Below, piece after piece: positions 1 through 9,420 of a stretch of 64,000 nt of DNA (the first letter of the stretch is position 1; every line of letters starts with the position of its first letter). The position numbers and the translations under genes are program-made. The stretch spans positions 345,923-409,922 of the forward strand of contig NZ_VCBC01000003.1 of assembly GCF_005843925.1 (NCBI RefSeq), in the 5' to 3' direction. A model generated the notes under the pieces. It searched no databases. It saw only the letters and a list, made by a program, of their open reading frames with translations, and was not told where the DNA came from. The stretch comes from Thalassotalea litorea. Its GTDB lineage: Bacteria; Pseudomonadota; Gammaproteobacteria; Enterobacterales; Alteromonadaceae.

Positions 1-1
1 C

Positions 2-301
2 TTAGCAGTGATTGATGAATATCTTGCGGATTTAAAAGATGCGGTTGCAACGGTGAAGGCAAATCCAGAACTGGCAAATCAGGGCGGTGCTGCCACTTAT
101 GGCATGATGGCTCATATTCCGCTGCGTGGGATGGTGAAAAAGAAGGTGTTGGAAATATACTCCGCCATGTATAAAGCCGGTGGTGGGCAGTTGGATCTTT
201 CTGCGGCTGCCGACGTTGACACGGATGGGCAGGGCGAGAAACCAAGCCTTGTCGATAAAATTGCCACCTGGTACGTAAACCGAGCCTCAAAGAAAAGTTA
301 A
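2..301 (+). CDS. PLP-dependent decarboxylase / sphingosine-1-phosphate lyase-like protein, C-terminal end (5' cut by window)
   Basis: Only the last 99 codons are present; the frame is open to the left edge, so the gene starts outside the window. The GTG at position 8 is internal. The segment has the pattern seen at the C-terminus of group II PLP-dependent decarboxylases of the sphingosine-1-phosphate lyase type: a helix of the form FLADLKDAV, then NPEL, a small-residue patch ending ATYGMMA, then RGMVKK and VLEIYSAMY. The catalytic lysine and PLP site lie upstream and cannot be checked. In this family the enzyme cleaves or decarboxylates an amino substrate using PLP. The substrate here is unknown. 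A 12-bp inverted repeat follows the stop codon. Confidence 0.6.
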   Translation, partial: LAVIDEYLADLKDAVATVKANPELANQGGAATYGMMAHIPLRGMVKKKVLEIYSAMYKAGGGQLDLSAAADVDTDGQGEKPSLVDKIATWYVNRASKKS

Positions 302-332
302 ACGCTAATATTTTACATCTAATCCGCTTTCT

Positions 333-361
333 CATTACCTGATAGTCGTTATCAGGTAATG
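333..361. terminator. Perfect 12-bp inverted repeat after the decarboxylase gene
   Basis: Arms at 333-344 and 350-361 are exact reverse complements around a 5-nt loop. It lies 32 bp after the stop codon of the gene on the plus strand and before the 3' end of the convergent hutD-like gene. No long T-run follows on either strand, so it may be a weak bidirectional terminator or an mRNA 3'-end stabiliser. Confidence 0.5.
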
Positions 362-481
362 ATTGCTGATTCTGTTGTAACCATGTGAGCCAAGTTAATC
401 GCAGATAATTGGGATGTTATTCGCTTGGCGATTGTGCCAATTATTATGAGCAGAGTTTATGGCGTGCCGGCTCTGTGACAT

Positions 482-1114
482 TTATTCGTCTTGGTTCGCC
501 TTTATACCTTGATGTCGAGACTCATCGTCTAATGATATTAATTGCACAAGAATAAACGCCTGGCCGAAAATGTTTATCTCGGTCGCGTCATTACTGCTAA
601 CTTTTAGTAAGTGATTCGGCAATAGCGTTACCTGTTCTTTATGACGCCCCTGACCCGTTAGCGTTATTGCCAGTGTATCGGTAAGCGCATAGACGAAACA
701 CAGCTCATCGATGGTGGCTGAAATCGAAACAGGGTTAGGATAGGTTTCGACTCTGGTATCAATTCTCGTTTTATCGGTGATGATATTAAAATCTCGAATT
801 GCTCCTTGGCTTAATTTAGCGACGGTTTTACTGCTGCCATCGAACGTAGCGAACTGCAGCACTTGATCCAGTGTATCACTGGTTTGCGCATCGTGAGTTA
901 GGGTGATCCCCTGGCCGTCAATTAACACCAGGTTTCTTAGGTATCCGCCAAAATCTGAAAACTCTCCATCTTCAACTACGTCAGCCATGCTCAACCGCCA
1001 AGCAAAGTTACTAAAACTTGCGCCATCATTTATCGCTAACTCAATGGTTGTTCCTTTACCATTTTTCCATGGGCTTAATATGAACTGTTCTGGTGTCGTT
1101 ATTGTGTATTGCAT
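482..1114 (-). CDS. HutD/Ves family protein
   Basis: A 210-aa protein that starts with a Ves/HutD-type N-terminus: a short strand, then SPWKNGKGTT, then FAWRLSMADV, FSDFGGYLRNLVLIDG and a double beta-barrel (cupin-like) body. HutD proteins are small cytosolic bicupins often found with histidine-utilisation genes and thought to tune that pathway; E. coli Ves is a stand-alone relative. No hutHUIG genes are visible nearby, so this is an orphan copy and a histidine role is uncertain. The gene is convergent with the decarboxylase gene to the left. Confidence 0.75.
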   Translation of the reverse strand: MQYTITTPEQFILSPWKNGKGTTIELAINDGASFSNFAWRLSMADVVEDGEFSDFGGYLRNLVLIDGQGITLTHDAQTSDTLDQVLQFATFDGSSKTVAKLSQGAIRDFNIITDKTRIDTRVETYPNPVSISATIDELCFVYALTDTLAITLTGQGRHKEQVTLLPNHLLKVSSNDATEINIFGQAFILVQLISLDDESRHQGIKANQDE

Positions 1115-1465
1115 GGAGATCGGTTGCCTGAAAGTAATTTGTGGGGATCATAATCGGCAAAATTCAGCGAATCGGCCATATAGATGAGATTATACCTTTG
1201 AATTTAAGCCATCTTGTAAGAAATATAAAATTTTTTGCCTCGTAAACCGATGGATCATCAATGCTCCCATCCAATTTGTTGTAAATTTACACAAAAGTTA
1301 CAAGAAACTGTTATTAATCTATATAAATAAGAAAATTTCAGCCATAAAACGCCATTATTTGTAATTTAATTACATAAAGCGCTAGCTTTCTTAGAGTTGT
1401 TACTCTAAAATAGCCTTAAGTTAGAGCTTTTGCTCACATTTAAACATTTATATACGGGATTACTT
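1115..1465. other. AT-rich divergent intergenic region
   Basis: This 350-bp gap separates the hutD-like gene (leftward) from the small secreted protein gene (rightward). It is AT-rich, holds a HexR-like palindrome at 1360-1374, and has no convincing ORF. Confidence 0.5.
1360..1374. promoter_or_regulatory. HexR-like operator, TGTAATTTAATTACA
   Basis: A perfect 7-1-7 palindrome. It fits at every position the HexR consensus I recall for Shewanella and other gammaproteobacteria (TGTARTWWWAYTACA). It lies 91 bp upstream of the ATG at 1466. HexR is an RpiR-family regulator of central sugar metabolism. No hexR gene or sugar-catabolic gene is adjacent here, so the assignment rests on the motif only. 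Confidence 0.5.
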
Positions 1466-1792
1466 ATGAAAAACACTTTAGCAGTTACATTATTGGCTTT
1501 GTTAGTATCAACTTCTGCAAACGCGGAAATTTCTTACAGCAAATATACTGAGCAAGAATCTTTTGGTCCATATGCTCGCCTTTTGACTTCTTTTAACGAA
1601 GTGAAAGTTGTTAAAACTGCAAATGGTGGTGAAATCACCTGTCGTGTTGACGTTTCAAATGGCGATACTGTTGTTAAAGGTAAAGAGCGTTCGGTTACCG
1701 AGAGCGAATTGGCTATCAGCCCTCTAAAAGCATGTTTGAAAAAATTCGAAGCCCGACGTCTTGCTGACCGTGGCGACTTTTGGTGGAAATAA
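1466..1792 (+). CDS. Small secreted protein, unknown function
   Basis: The start at 1466 gives a clean 22-residue signal peptide (MKNTLAVTLLALLVSTSANA); the frame extends 12 codons further up but that extension would spoil the signal. The mature part is about 86 aa, with two cysteines (in EITCRV and LKACLK) that could form a disulfide in the periplasm, and a charged C-terminus ending DFWWK. I do not recognise the family. It stands alone, with a HexR-like palindrome upstream, and is likely exported by Sec. Confidence 0.7.
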   Translation: MKNTLAVTLLALLVSTSANAEISYSKYTEQESFGPYARLLTSFNEVKVVKTANGGEITCRVDVSNGDTVVKGKERSVTESELAISPLKACLKKFEARRLADRGDFWWK

Positions 1793-1931
1793 TCGTTTAA
1801 TTCGCACGAATCGATTTTTACGTATCCCTTAGGTACCTCCCCAGTTGTGAGGTATCTATGATTAGCCAGCGTTAATCGCTGGCTAAACCGTTTTCTCAAA
1901 TTCCTCTGAAAACCAATTTCTACGTATTATT

Positions 1932-1987
1932 CTACTTCCTACTTCCTACTTCCTACTTCCTACTTCCTACTTCCTACTCTCTACTTT
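1932..1987. repeat. Heptanucleotide tandem repeat (CTACTTC, 6 perfect + 2 degenerate units)
   Basis: Six exact copies of CTACTTC run from 1932 to 1973, followed by CTACTCT and CTACTTT. The array lies about 97 bp upstream of the GH2 start codon. Such arrays change copy number by slipped-strand mispairing and could vary promoter spacing. Confidence 0.9.
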
Positions 1988-2083
1988 CTAACGCGTGCTA
2001 ACCCATAAACAATAAATTTTCGCATTCGTCCGGACTCGTGTTATTGTTAACATTAAACAATAAGGGGTTGGGTTAAGTCTAAG

Positions 2084-4597
2084 ATGTTATTGAAAATTTC
2101 AGGTGCTCGCGCATATATCGCGATTTTATGTCTCGCGATGAATATTCATTGTGTTGCTAAAGAAGTCGATTTTAATCAAAATTGGCGCTTTATACTTGGT
2201 GACAAAATATCATTTGCTCAGACATCCTTCGATGATAGTCACTGGCAGTCGATTCAGTTACCCCATGACTGGAGTATCTTGCAGTCATTTGATGAGAAAT
2301 TAAATGGTGCAACTGCCTACCTTCCCGGCGGAGTCGGTTGGTACCGGAAATCCTTTAAGACCAGCATCGACACCAAAACGCATAGACAATGGTTAAATTT
2401 CGATGGCATTTATAACCACTCGGAAATATTTTTAAACGGCGAAAAAATTACCAGCATGGTTAATGGTTATACGCCATTTTCTATTGATATCACCCGTTTA
2501 TTAAGAGCCGATGGCAACAATAATATTCTGGCGGTTCGTGTTGACCGACGTCGTTATATCGACAGTCGGTGGTATACCGGTTCTGGCATCTACCGGGACG
2601 TAAAACTGATCACCAAAGCCAACTTTCATATCCCCATGTGGGGAGTGCAGTTCACCACACCTAAGGTCAGCGAGAAGTTGGCGCATGCTTCGATAAAAAT
2701 CGATTTGAAAAATGACTCTGATATCGCGCAAACAGTTCAACTCGTGAGTCAAATTTTAGATGTCGATGGTAAAGTCGTCGCTCGCACAAAACGCCAGGTA
2801 GTGCTCGATGCGATTAGTTCCGGATCAGAATCTTTTGATTTAACTGTCGCCGATCCGAAGTTGTGGTCGATTGAATCCCCAGAGCTTTACCAGTTACAAA
2901 CACGAATATATCAAAACGAAAAATTGATCGACCAGCAGAGTGAAAGAGTTGGTTTTAGAAGCTTCAACTTCGATGCCAAAACAGGCTTTTGGTTAAATGG
3001 AAAAAATCTCAAAATTAAAGGGGTTAATTTACATCATGATGCAGGAGCTGTTGGTGTTGCCGTTGCCGACGATATCTGGCGTCGCCGTTTAACAAAATTA
3101 AAAGACGCAGGAGTTAATGCGATCCGTACCGCTCATAACCCTATGTCTGCAAGGTTTTTGGATCTTTGTGATGAAATGGGTTTTTTAGTCCAGGGTGAGA
3201 TTTTTGATGAATGGGATAATCCCAAAGACAAACGATTGAATCAATGGGAGCGTCACGAGGATTTTGTTAGCCGGGGATATGCCGATTACTTTCAGGAAAA
3301 CGCCGAGGTAGATTTAAAAAATGCCATTTTAAGAGATAGAAACCATGCTTCCATTATTATGTGGAGCATCGGCAATGAAATTGAGTGGACATACCCAAGG
3401 TATAAACAAGCATCTGGATATTTTGATATGAATGCCCAGGGTAACTACTTTTATAATCCGCCGTTTATCGACCGAGAACAAATTGAAAAACGATTTTACG
3501 AACAAAAAGCCGGTGATTATGTCCTTGCCGATACCGCTAAAAAATTGTCGAAATGGGTAAAAGAGGTGGACGAAAGCCGGCCTGTGACCGCGAATTTGAT
3601 TCTTCCTTCGGTGAGTCATGTTAGCGGTTATACCGAAGCGCTTGATGTTATCGGTTATAGTTACCGCCGCGTAATCTATGACTACGGTCATCAACATTAC
3701 CCCGACAAACCGATAATGGGGACGGAAAATGTCGTGCAATGGCATGAGTGGCAAGCGATTGAAGACCGTCCTTTTATCGCGGGCACTTTTTTATGGACCG
3801 GCATAGATTACCTTGGAGAGGCTCATAACCGATGGCCAGCAAAACATATTGATGTTGGAATGCTAGACACCGCCGGGTTCGATAAACCAGGATTTCATCT
3901 TTACAAAACGTTATGGAGTAACGAGCCTCATGCACATATCACCACCCAGAGTCTTGAAAAATCGTCCTATAAACAAGGCGAGGAAGGCGAGTTAATCGAC
4001 ATGCGTAAAGGTGGCTGGCAGCAGCGGGTCTGGACTTGGTATGAGGTGAATCATCATTGGAATTATCAAGGTAATGAGCCAATTGTCGTCGAAGTATTAT
4101 CCAATTGCCCGGTACTGGAATTGACGTTAAATGGCAAAACAATGGGTAAGAAAAAGCTTAAGGATTTTCCCGATAGAGCCTACAAGTGGTTAGTACCATT
4201 TAATGCCGGTGAGCTCACTGTTTCGGGGGATAAAAATTGTCAAACAACGGATACTTTGATTACGGCAACGACTCCGGAGCAAATCTTGGTGAGCACCGAT
4301 TTAAAGGAGCTACCGATGGATAACAACCGCGTTGCCCATATTGAAGTACAGTTATTAGATGCCTCAGGTAACCCTGTGCGGCATATGCAGCAGCAAGTTA
4401 CGCTGGATTTGTCGGAGAATTTGCGCATGATCGCCAGTGACAATGGCAATAGTGCTTTGATGCAGACTTATCAGTCTTCGACCCTGCTAACTCATCAAGG
4501 CAGGGGGTTGTTTTTAGTCAAGCGTATTGGCGAAGGTGAAGCAAGCATTCGTGTTTCGGGTTCGGGGTTGCAAAGTGAGAAATTGACTATCGATTAA
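2084..4597 (+). CDS. Secreted glycoside hydrolase family 2 (beta-galactosidase-like)
   Basis: An 837-aa protein with a signal peptide of about 25 residues. It shows the GH2 order: N-terminal sugar-binding sandwich (about residues 28-180, with HDWSI, GGVGWYRK, NGYTPF, GSGIYRD), an Ig-like domain (to about 290), and a TIM barrel opening with RSFNFD and KIKGVNLHHD. The likely acid/base is Glu432 in SIGNEIE and the nucleophile Glu548 in MGTENV. The region after about residue 615 looks like the DUF4982 and Ig-like modules of bacterial GH2 beta-galactosidases. The enzyme should act in the periplasm or outside the cell on beta-linked galactosides or related glycans; the substrate cannot be fixed from sequence. 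A small secreted-protein gene follows 15 bp downstream. Confidence 0.88.
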   Translation: MLLKISGARAYIAILCLAMNIHCVAKEVDFNQNWRFILGDKISFAQTSFDDSHWQSIQLPHDWSILQSFDEKLNGATAYLPGGVGWYRKSFKTSIDTKTHRQWLNFDGIYNHSEIFLNGEKITSMVNGYTPFSIDITRLLRADGNNNILAVRVDRRRYIDSRWYTGSGIYRDVKLITKANFHIPMWGVQFTTPKVSEKLAHASIKIDLKNDSDIAQTVQLVSQILDVDGKVVARTKRQVVLDAISSGSESFDLTVADPKLWSIESPELYQLQTRIYQNEKLIDQQSERVGFRSFNFDAKTGFWLNGKNLKIKGVNLHHDAGAVGVAVADDIWRRRLTKLKDAGVNAIRTAHNPMSARFLDLCDEMGFLVQGEIFDEWDNPKDKRLNQWERHEDFVSRGYADYFQENAEVDLKNAILRDRNHASIIMWSIGNEIEWTYPRYKQASGYFDMNAQGNYFYNPPFIDREQIEKRFYEQKAGDYVLADTAKKLSKWVKEVDESRPVTANLILPSVSHVSGYTEALDVIGYSYRRVIYDYGHQHYPDKPIMGTENVVQWHEWQAIEDRPFIAGTFLWTGIDYLGEAHNRWPAKHIDVGMLDTAGFDKPGFHLYKTLWSNEPHAHITTQSLEKSSYKQGEEGELIDMRKGGWQQRVWTWYEVNHHWNYQGNEPIVVEVLSNCPVLELTLNGKTMGKKKLKDFPDRAYKWLVPFNAGELTVSGDKNCQTTDTLITATTPEQILVSTDLKELPMDNNRVAHIEVQLLDASGNPVRHMQQQVTLDLSENLRMIASDNGNSALMQTYQSSTLLTHQGRGLFLVKRIGEGEASIRVSGSGLQSEKLTID

Positions 4598-4612
4598 ATG
4601 CCTAGGAGAAAA

Positions 4613-5140
4613 ATGAACTTCATTAATAGAATCGTTGTTAACGGTTTCACTGTGATTTGCATTGTCTCTGGTTTCCACTCGATTCCTGTTCAGGCGCAAA
4701 GTGATTGCGAAAAACATCGAAAATCGCTGGCCCAGGTGCGTTCAGAAATGCGCTTGGGTTATCGAGAGCCTCGGGGTAATTATCTGCGCCAAAAAGAGCG
4801 GGAGCTCAAAGATAAAATTCGGATATGTCATAAATATCCAAGGTCCACAAAAAAACGTAACAAGCCCCCCGCGAAAGCATTAAAAAAAGAGGCTCTCCCA
4901 GCAGCCAGCCCTGCATCCACTGTAGCGGACTTTCAAATTCGAAACCCTGATCAATTAGGGGATCAGGTGTTGCACATTAAAGGTCTATTTACCGGTGAAA
5001 AACAAACTGCCTGGTTGCGATTTTATCAACCCCCCAAGCAATGCCTGCACCCTAAATCAACCCGTATATTTGCCAAATGTCTGGCCTATCGGGATAAACA
5101 AGCGGCGATGTTTTCAAAAGTTTGGGGTAAAAGCGAGTAG
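4613..5140 (+). CDS. Small exported basic protein, unknown function
   Basis: The second ATG (4613) is preferred because AGGAGA at 4604-4609 is a well-spaced ribosome site; the upstream ATG at 4598 has none. The product is 175 aa with a signal peptide ending near PVQAQS. An N-terminal charged helical stretch with two cysteines (SDCEKH and IRICHK) is followed by a Lys/Pro/Ala-rich linker and a C-terminal part with two further cysteines. I do not recognise the family; the first part slightly recalls short DUF1090-type helices. It follows the GH2 gene by 15 bp, so co-transcription is likely. Confidence 0.65.
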   Translation: MNFINRIVVNGFTVICIVSGFHSIPVQAQSDCEKHRKSLAQVRSEMRLGYREPRGNYLRQKERELKDKIRICHKYPRSTKKRNKPPAKALKKEALPAASPASTVADFQIRNPDQLGDQVLHIKGLFTGEKQTAWLRFYQPPKQCLHPKSTRIFAKCLAYRDKQAAMFSKVWGKSE

Positions 5141-5150
5141 CGTGCATAAA

Positions 5151-5195
5151 TGTTTGTCGAGTAGTTGCTTGTCGAGTAGTTGTTTGTCGAGTAAT
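5151..5195. repeat. 15-bp tandem repeat, three units
   Basis: Units at 5151-5165, 5166-5180 and 5181-5195 differ at single positions (core CTTGTCGAGTAGT). They lie just after the stop codon of the preceding small gene, whose own stop region (GCGAGTAG) resembles the unit end. The rest of the gap up to 5453 holds no ORF I can support. Confidence 0.85.
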
Positions 5196-5453
5196 GACAG
5201 TGAATGATTCTAGCAATCGTTTTTCACCCTAGCCCCAATCATCCTTATGTGATTAATATCTTTAATTAAATTGCGCTTACTCAGGTTAACGCGAATACTC
5301 ATTAAAACGTCCCTGTATTTGCTAAACTCGGGTGCCGATTGTTTAATAAAACCCAATGTTTAAGCGAAATGAATATTTGTTTGGCTTATCCGTTTTAATT
5401 TCAATGCGTTGCCCATATATATGTACTTGCTTCGCGACGCCCAAGGAACCTTA

Positions 5454-7268
5454 ATGCCCACTGATCCCACAACCACTGAGAAAGACCTTCATTCTGAAAG
5501 TTCAGAAACAAAAGCGAATAAAAGGTTAAGTATTTTAATGGAGTTAGTGCAATTTGTTCGGCCTTATAAAGGGCGTTTAATTGCGGCGATGATAGCATTA
5601 GTTTTTACGGCGGTTGTGATGTTGTCGGTGGGACAAGGCGTGCGTATGCTCATCGACCAAGGCTTTGCACAGCAGTCGATGGAAGAGCTTAAATCTGCCG
5701 TGCTATTTATTCTTTTCGTTACCGTTTTATTGGCAATAGGGACTTTTACCCGATTTTATCTGGTGTCCTGGCTTGGAGAGCGAGTGAGTGCAGATATCCG
5801 CAAAGCGGTTTTTAGCCATGTCATTACTTTGCACCCTAGCTATTTTGAAACCAATGGCAGTGGTGACATTATGTCGCGGATCACTACGGATACGACATTA
5901 CTGCAAAGTATTATCGGTTCTTCGTTTTCGATGGCACTTCGCAGTGCCTTAATGTGTGTAGGCGCCATGGTGATGTTGTTTGCGACCAACATCAAACTCA
6001 CTGCTGTGGTGTTAGCGTCAGTGCCATTTATTCTGGTTCCTATTTTGTTTTATGGTCGAAAAGTTCGAAAATTATCACGTAAAAGTCAGGACTCAATGGC
6101 GGATGTGGGTAGTTACGCTGGAGAGGCCATTGAACACATTAAGACGGTGCAGAGTTATAGCCGTGAAGAGCAGGAACGACTCGAGTTTTCCAAAGAAGTG
6201 GAAAAAGCGTTTGAAATTGGCAGGCATAGGGTTGCGCAGCGAGCAACCTTGATTGCCGGCGTTATTATTATTGTTTTTGGAGCGATTACCGGCATGTTAT
6301 GGGTCGGTGGTAGTGATGTGATTTCCGGCAAAATGACCGGTGGCGATCTTGGCGCCTTTGTGTTTTATGCGATCTTGGTTGCTTCCAGTTTGGCCACAAT
6401 CTCTGAAGTCATTGGTGAGCTGCAACGGGCTGCAGGTGCCACAGAAAGGCTGATTGAAATCCTGCAGGAAGAAAATCATATTCTGCCTCCGACGGAACAA
6501 ATTATCGATGCCAATGATTTACAACCGATTGTTGCGTTTGAGCAAGTCTCTTTTAATTATCCTTCTCGGCCAGATCAATCCGCTATTTCAAGTTTGTCAT
6601 TAACGGCAGATACAGGCAAAGTTCTTGCCCTTGTTGGCCCTTCCGGCGCGGGGAAAACAACGATTTTTGAATTACTACAACGTTTTTATGACCCTCAACA
6701 GGGTAGAGTAACTCTGGGCGATATTGATATTCGCAAACTCGATCCCAAAGCGTTACGAAACAAGATGGCACTTGTGCCGCAACAACCGGCACTATTTAGT
6801 TCCGATGTTATGCATAATATTCGTTATGGTCGACCTGACGCAACGGATGATGAAGTGATAACCGCTGCGAAAAAAGCCCATGCTCATGAATTTATTGAGA
6901 AATTACCGGAAGGCTACCAAAGTTTTTTAGGGGAGCGGGGCGTACGGCTATCGGGCGGACAACGACAGCGTATCGCAATCGCCAGAGCTATCTTAAAAGA
7001 TCCGGATATTTTGCTACTTGATGAGGCAACCAGTGCGTTAGATAGTGAAAGCGAGCATCATGTTCAGCAGGCCTTAGAAGAGTTGATGCAAAATCGTACC
7101 ACCTTGATTATTGCCCATCGCTTATCCACGATTCAGCATGCCGACAAGATTGCGGTAATGGATAACGGCGCAGTTGTCGATACTGGCAATCATCAGACAT
7201 TGTTGCAGTCGTGTGAGTTATATCAACGTCTGGTTCACTTGCAGTTTCATGCGAAGTCAGCCAATTAA
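5454..7268 (+). CDS. ABC exporter, fused permease and ATPase (MsbA/LmrA type)
   Basis: The ATG at 5454 is chosen because AAGGA sits 6 bp upstream; a TTG 45 bp earlier only adds a weak leader. The 604-aa half-transporter has six membrane helices in the first 300 residues, with intracellular loops, then an ATPase domain with Walker A GPSGAGKTT, Q-loop VPQQPALF, signature LSGGQRQR, Walker B ILLLDEATSALD and H-loop AHRLS. It works as a homodimer in the inner membrane, exporting lipids, drugs or peptides. Cargo is unknown; a separate essential msbA probably exists elsewhere. It is convergent, 45 bp apart, with the SLC13 permease. Confidence 0.9.
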   Translation: MPTDPTTTEKDLHSESSETKANKRLSILMELVQFVRPYKGRLIAAMIALVFTAVVMLSVGQGVRMLIDQGFAQQSMEELKSAVLFILFVTVLLAIGTFTRFYLVSWLGERVSADIRKAVFSHVITLHPSYFETNGSGDIMSRITTDTTLLQSIIGSSFSMALRSALMCVGAMVMLFATNIKLTAVVLASVPFILVPILFYGRKVRKLSRKSQDSMADVGSYAGEAIEHIKTVQSYSREEQERLEFSKEVEKAFEIGRHRVAQRATLIAGVIIIVFGAITGMLWVGGSDVISGKMTGGDLGAFVFYAILVASSLATISEVIGELQRAAGATERLIEILQEENHILPPTEQIIDANDLQPIVAFEQVSFNYPSRPDQSAISSLSLTADTGKVLALVGPSGAGKTTIFELLQRFYDPQQGRVTLGDIDIRKLDPKALRNKMALVPQQPALFSSDVMHNIRYGRPDATDDEVITAAKKAHAHEFIEKLPEGYQSFLGERGVRLSGGQRQRIAIARAILKDPDILLLDEATSALDSESEHHVQQALEELMQNRTTLIIAHRLSTIQHADKIAVMDNGAVVDTGNHQTLLQSCELYQRLVHLQFHAKSAN

Positions 7269-7313
7269 TGACTTTAGCAAGAGCATAGTCGATTCGAATT
7301 GTGGTTGATATTG

Positions 7314-9143
7314 TTACAGCTGATAGTAAAGCGCTAAAAACGCAGTAAATCCTAATCCCATGATTAGGGTTAACGGTAATCCGACTTTAAGAAAGTCTGA
7401 AAACTTATAGCCACCGGCGCTAAAAATTAGCAGGTTGGTTTGATAGCCAATTGGCGTGGCATAGCTCATGTTTACCCCAAACAACACGGCAAGGATGAAC
7501 GCCTCCGGAGGCGCTCCTAACTCTTGAGCAATATTGATAGCGACCGGAGTACCGATAACGGCAGCAGCGGTATTGGATACAACATTGGTTAACAGTGACA
7601 TCAAAAATATTAGAGCGCCGAGAATTACTACCGGGGGGGAGCCATACATTATCTCGATAAATTGATGCCCAAGAAATTGATCGGCACTGGTAATTTGCAT
7701 TGCTTTACCTAATGCTAGCGACACGACAATTATCATGATGATCGATGGGTTCAGTGCATGGCTCATTTCTCGCCAGTTTAAACATCGGGTAATAAGCATG
7801 GCACCAACACCGGTCAGCGCACTGACTGAAATCGGCATGATTTGTAATGCGGCTATTGCGATCACCGCAATCATAATGAATATTGCAATGGGCGCGCGAT
7901 TGGACGATGGCAGATGAATGGTGTTATCCAGTACCAGTAACCGAGTGTTTTCTTTAAGTCTTTGCAGATTGTCTTTATGCCCCTGCACCAGCAGAATATC
8001 ACCTCGATGCAATTCCACGTCTGAGACTGAGCTGTCTATGTACTGGGGTTTGTTCATTCGATGCAACGCTAACACCACCAGTTCATGAATTCGAGAAAAA
8101 CTACTTTCTTTAAGGGTTTTGTTTGCTAAAAAAGATCCTTCGGTCACCAGTATTTCTGCCAAGACCTGATCGTCTTCGTCTAAAGGGTTGTCTTTGGATA
8201 TTGGATGAGTCTGATCGTTAAGGCTAAACAGATCGGCTTTAAATTTTTGACTATAATCCAGCAACTCGACCGCCGTGCCACTAATAATCAAGTTATCGCC
8301 ATTTTTTAAAGTAATCGTTGGCAACTTAATAAGTTGGTTCTCACCGCGAACGATTCTCGACACCCCCATCTTGTAATCTGTACTCTGCAATACTTCGCTT
8401 AACATTTTGTCATTCAGTAAGCTGTCTTCGCTGACCATTAATGAGGCTTTGTATATTCGACTTTCATTGTTTTGCAGTGGAACTTCCCGAGAGGGGAGTA
8501 GCAATGGAGCGATAAAAATAAGATATAAAATGCCGATACTGCCAACCAGGATCACCGGTAAAGCAAAGTCGAACATTGTAAATGAGTGCACCCCTAAATC
8601 ATCGGCAACGGCGACGATTAGTAAATTGGTTGAGGTACCGATAGTCGTTGCTGTACCACCAATCAGTGTGGCTAGTCCGACCGGGATCAATATCTTAGAG
8701 GGAGCTTTGTTATTACTGAGTGCGACTCCGATTAATACCGGTAAAAGCATAACGACAATTGGCGTGTTATTAAGAAAACCACTAAGCAATGCGCCGATGA
8801 TGAGAGTCATCGCTAAACTTAACGTTGGATATTGACCCCAATATTTCGCCATCACCGATGTCAGGGGTTTTAACGCGCCACTGATTTCAATACCTCGCCC
8901 CAACATCATTAACGCACATATGGTTAACAGAGCTTCATGACCAAAGCCCATAAAAAATTCCGCGGGATTAAATGTTTGTCCTGATTCTAATTCCAAGGGG
9001 TATAGTTGAAACCCGAGGATCAGCGCAATAAGGATCAACAGACTCGATGTTTCGAGACGAATACGTTCCTGAGCGAACAGGATTAACGCGACTAGGATCA
9101 GTAGCAAAACGGAAATACTATGGGGATTTAATAATGGAGTCAT
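7314..9143 (-). CDS. SLC13/DASS-family permease with RCK_C (TrkA_C) domains
   Basis: The ATG at 9143 is preferred over a TTG three codons upstream. The 609-aa protein has an N-terminal set of membrane helices, a central soluble insert (about residues 205-395) holding two TrkA-C/RCK_C-like domains, and a C-terminal helix set. The duplicated helix hairpins with NNTPIVVMLLP and SNTAAAVIGTP match the two substrate/sodium motifs of the divalent anion:Na+ symporter family. Relatives with the RCK_C insert import sulfate or other anions. The specific substrate is not evident. Confidence 0.85.
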   Translation of the reverse strand: MTPLLNPHSISVLLLILVALILFAQERIRLETSSLLILIALILGFQLYPLELESGQTFNPAEFFMGFGHEALLTICALMMLGRGIEISGALKPLTSVMAKYWGQYPTLSLAMTLIIGALLSGFLNNTPIVVMLLPVLIGVALSNNKAPSKILIPVGLATLIGGTATTIGTSTNLLIVAVADDLGVHSFTMFDFALPVILVGSIGILYLIFIAPLLLPSREVPLQNNESRIYKASLMVSEDSLLNDKMLSEVLQSTDYKMGVSRIVRGENQLIKLPTITLKNGDNLIISGTAVELLDYSQKFKADLFSLNDQTHPISKDNPLDEDDQVLAEILVTEGSFLANKTLKESSFSRIHELVVLALHRMNKPQYIDSSVSDVELHRGDILLVQGHKDNLQRLKENTRLLVLDNTIHLPSSNRAPIAIFIMIAVIAIAALQIMPISVSALTGVGAMLITRCLNWREMSHALNPSIIMIIVVSLALGKAMQITSADQFLGHQFIEIMYGSPPVVILGALIFLMSLLTNVVSNTAAAVIGTPVAINIAQELGAPPEAFILAVLFGVNMSYATPIGYQTNLLIFSAGGYKFSDFLKVGLPLTLIMGLGFTAFLALYYQL

Positions 9144-9321
9144 GCATTCCAATGATTGTTTGGGGCATTAAGTGATCCAATTATAGTGTGTCCACGAAAA
9201 TGGGGATGAAGACATCAAAGACTTTACCTTAAAGTATTTAACTTGGCCTAATAGAAAATAGAAGCTACCTCAGATGCATAGCTCCAGGTACCGGGTGAGG
9301 TTGCGATATTTACTTGTGACC

Positions 9322-9351
9322 GAGCTAAGGTGAGCTAAGGTGAGTTGAGGC
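9322..9351. repeat. 10-bp tandem repeat (GAGCTAAGGT), three units
   Basis: Two exact units and one degenerate unit in the gap between the SLC13 gene start and the VF530 gene end. No gene is visible in 9144-9420 apart from this and the terminator. Confidence 0.8.
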
Positions 9352-9368
9352 TGAAGTTTAGTGTATTT

Positions 9369-9398
9369 AAAAAGTCCGAAATAAAATACGGACTTTTT
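9369..9398 (-). terminator. Rho-independent terminator of the VF530 gene
   Basis: Arms AAAAAGTCCG (9369-9378) and CGGACTTTTT (9389-9398) around a 10-nt AT loop. On the minus strand a T-run follows the stem, 23 bp after the VF530 gene stop. It could also work on the plus strand. Confidence 0.85.
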
Positions 9399-9420
9399 TA
9401 TTTAAGTTAGTTTTGCAACA

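Noticed and set aside
903..1187. Plus-strand ORF of 94 codons
   Set aside because: It lies opposite the hutD-like gene, has no ribosome site and no recognisable domain; a shadow frame.
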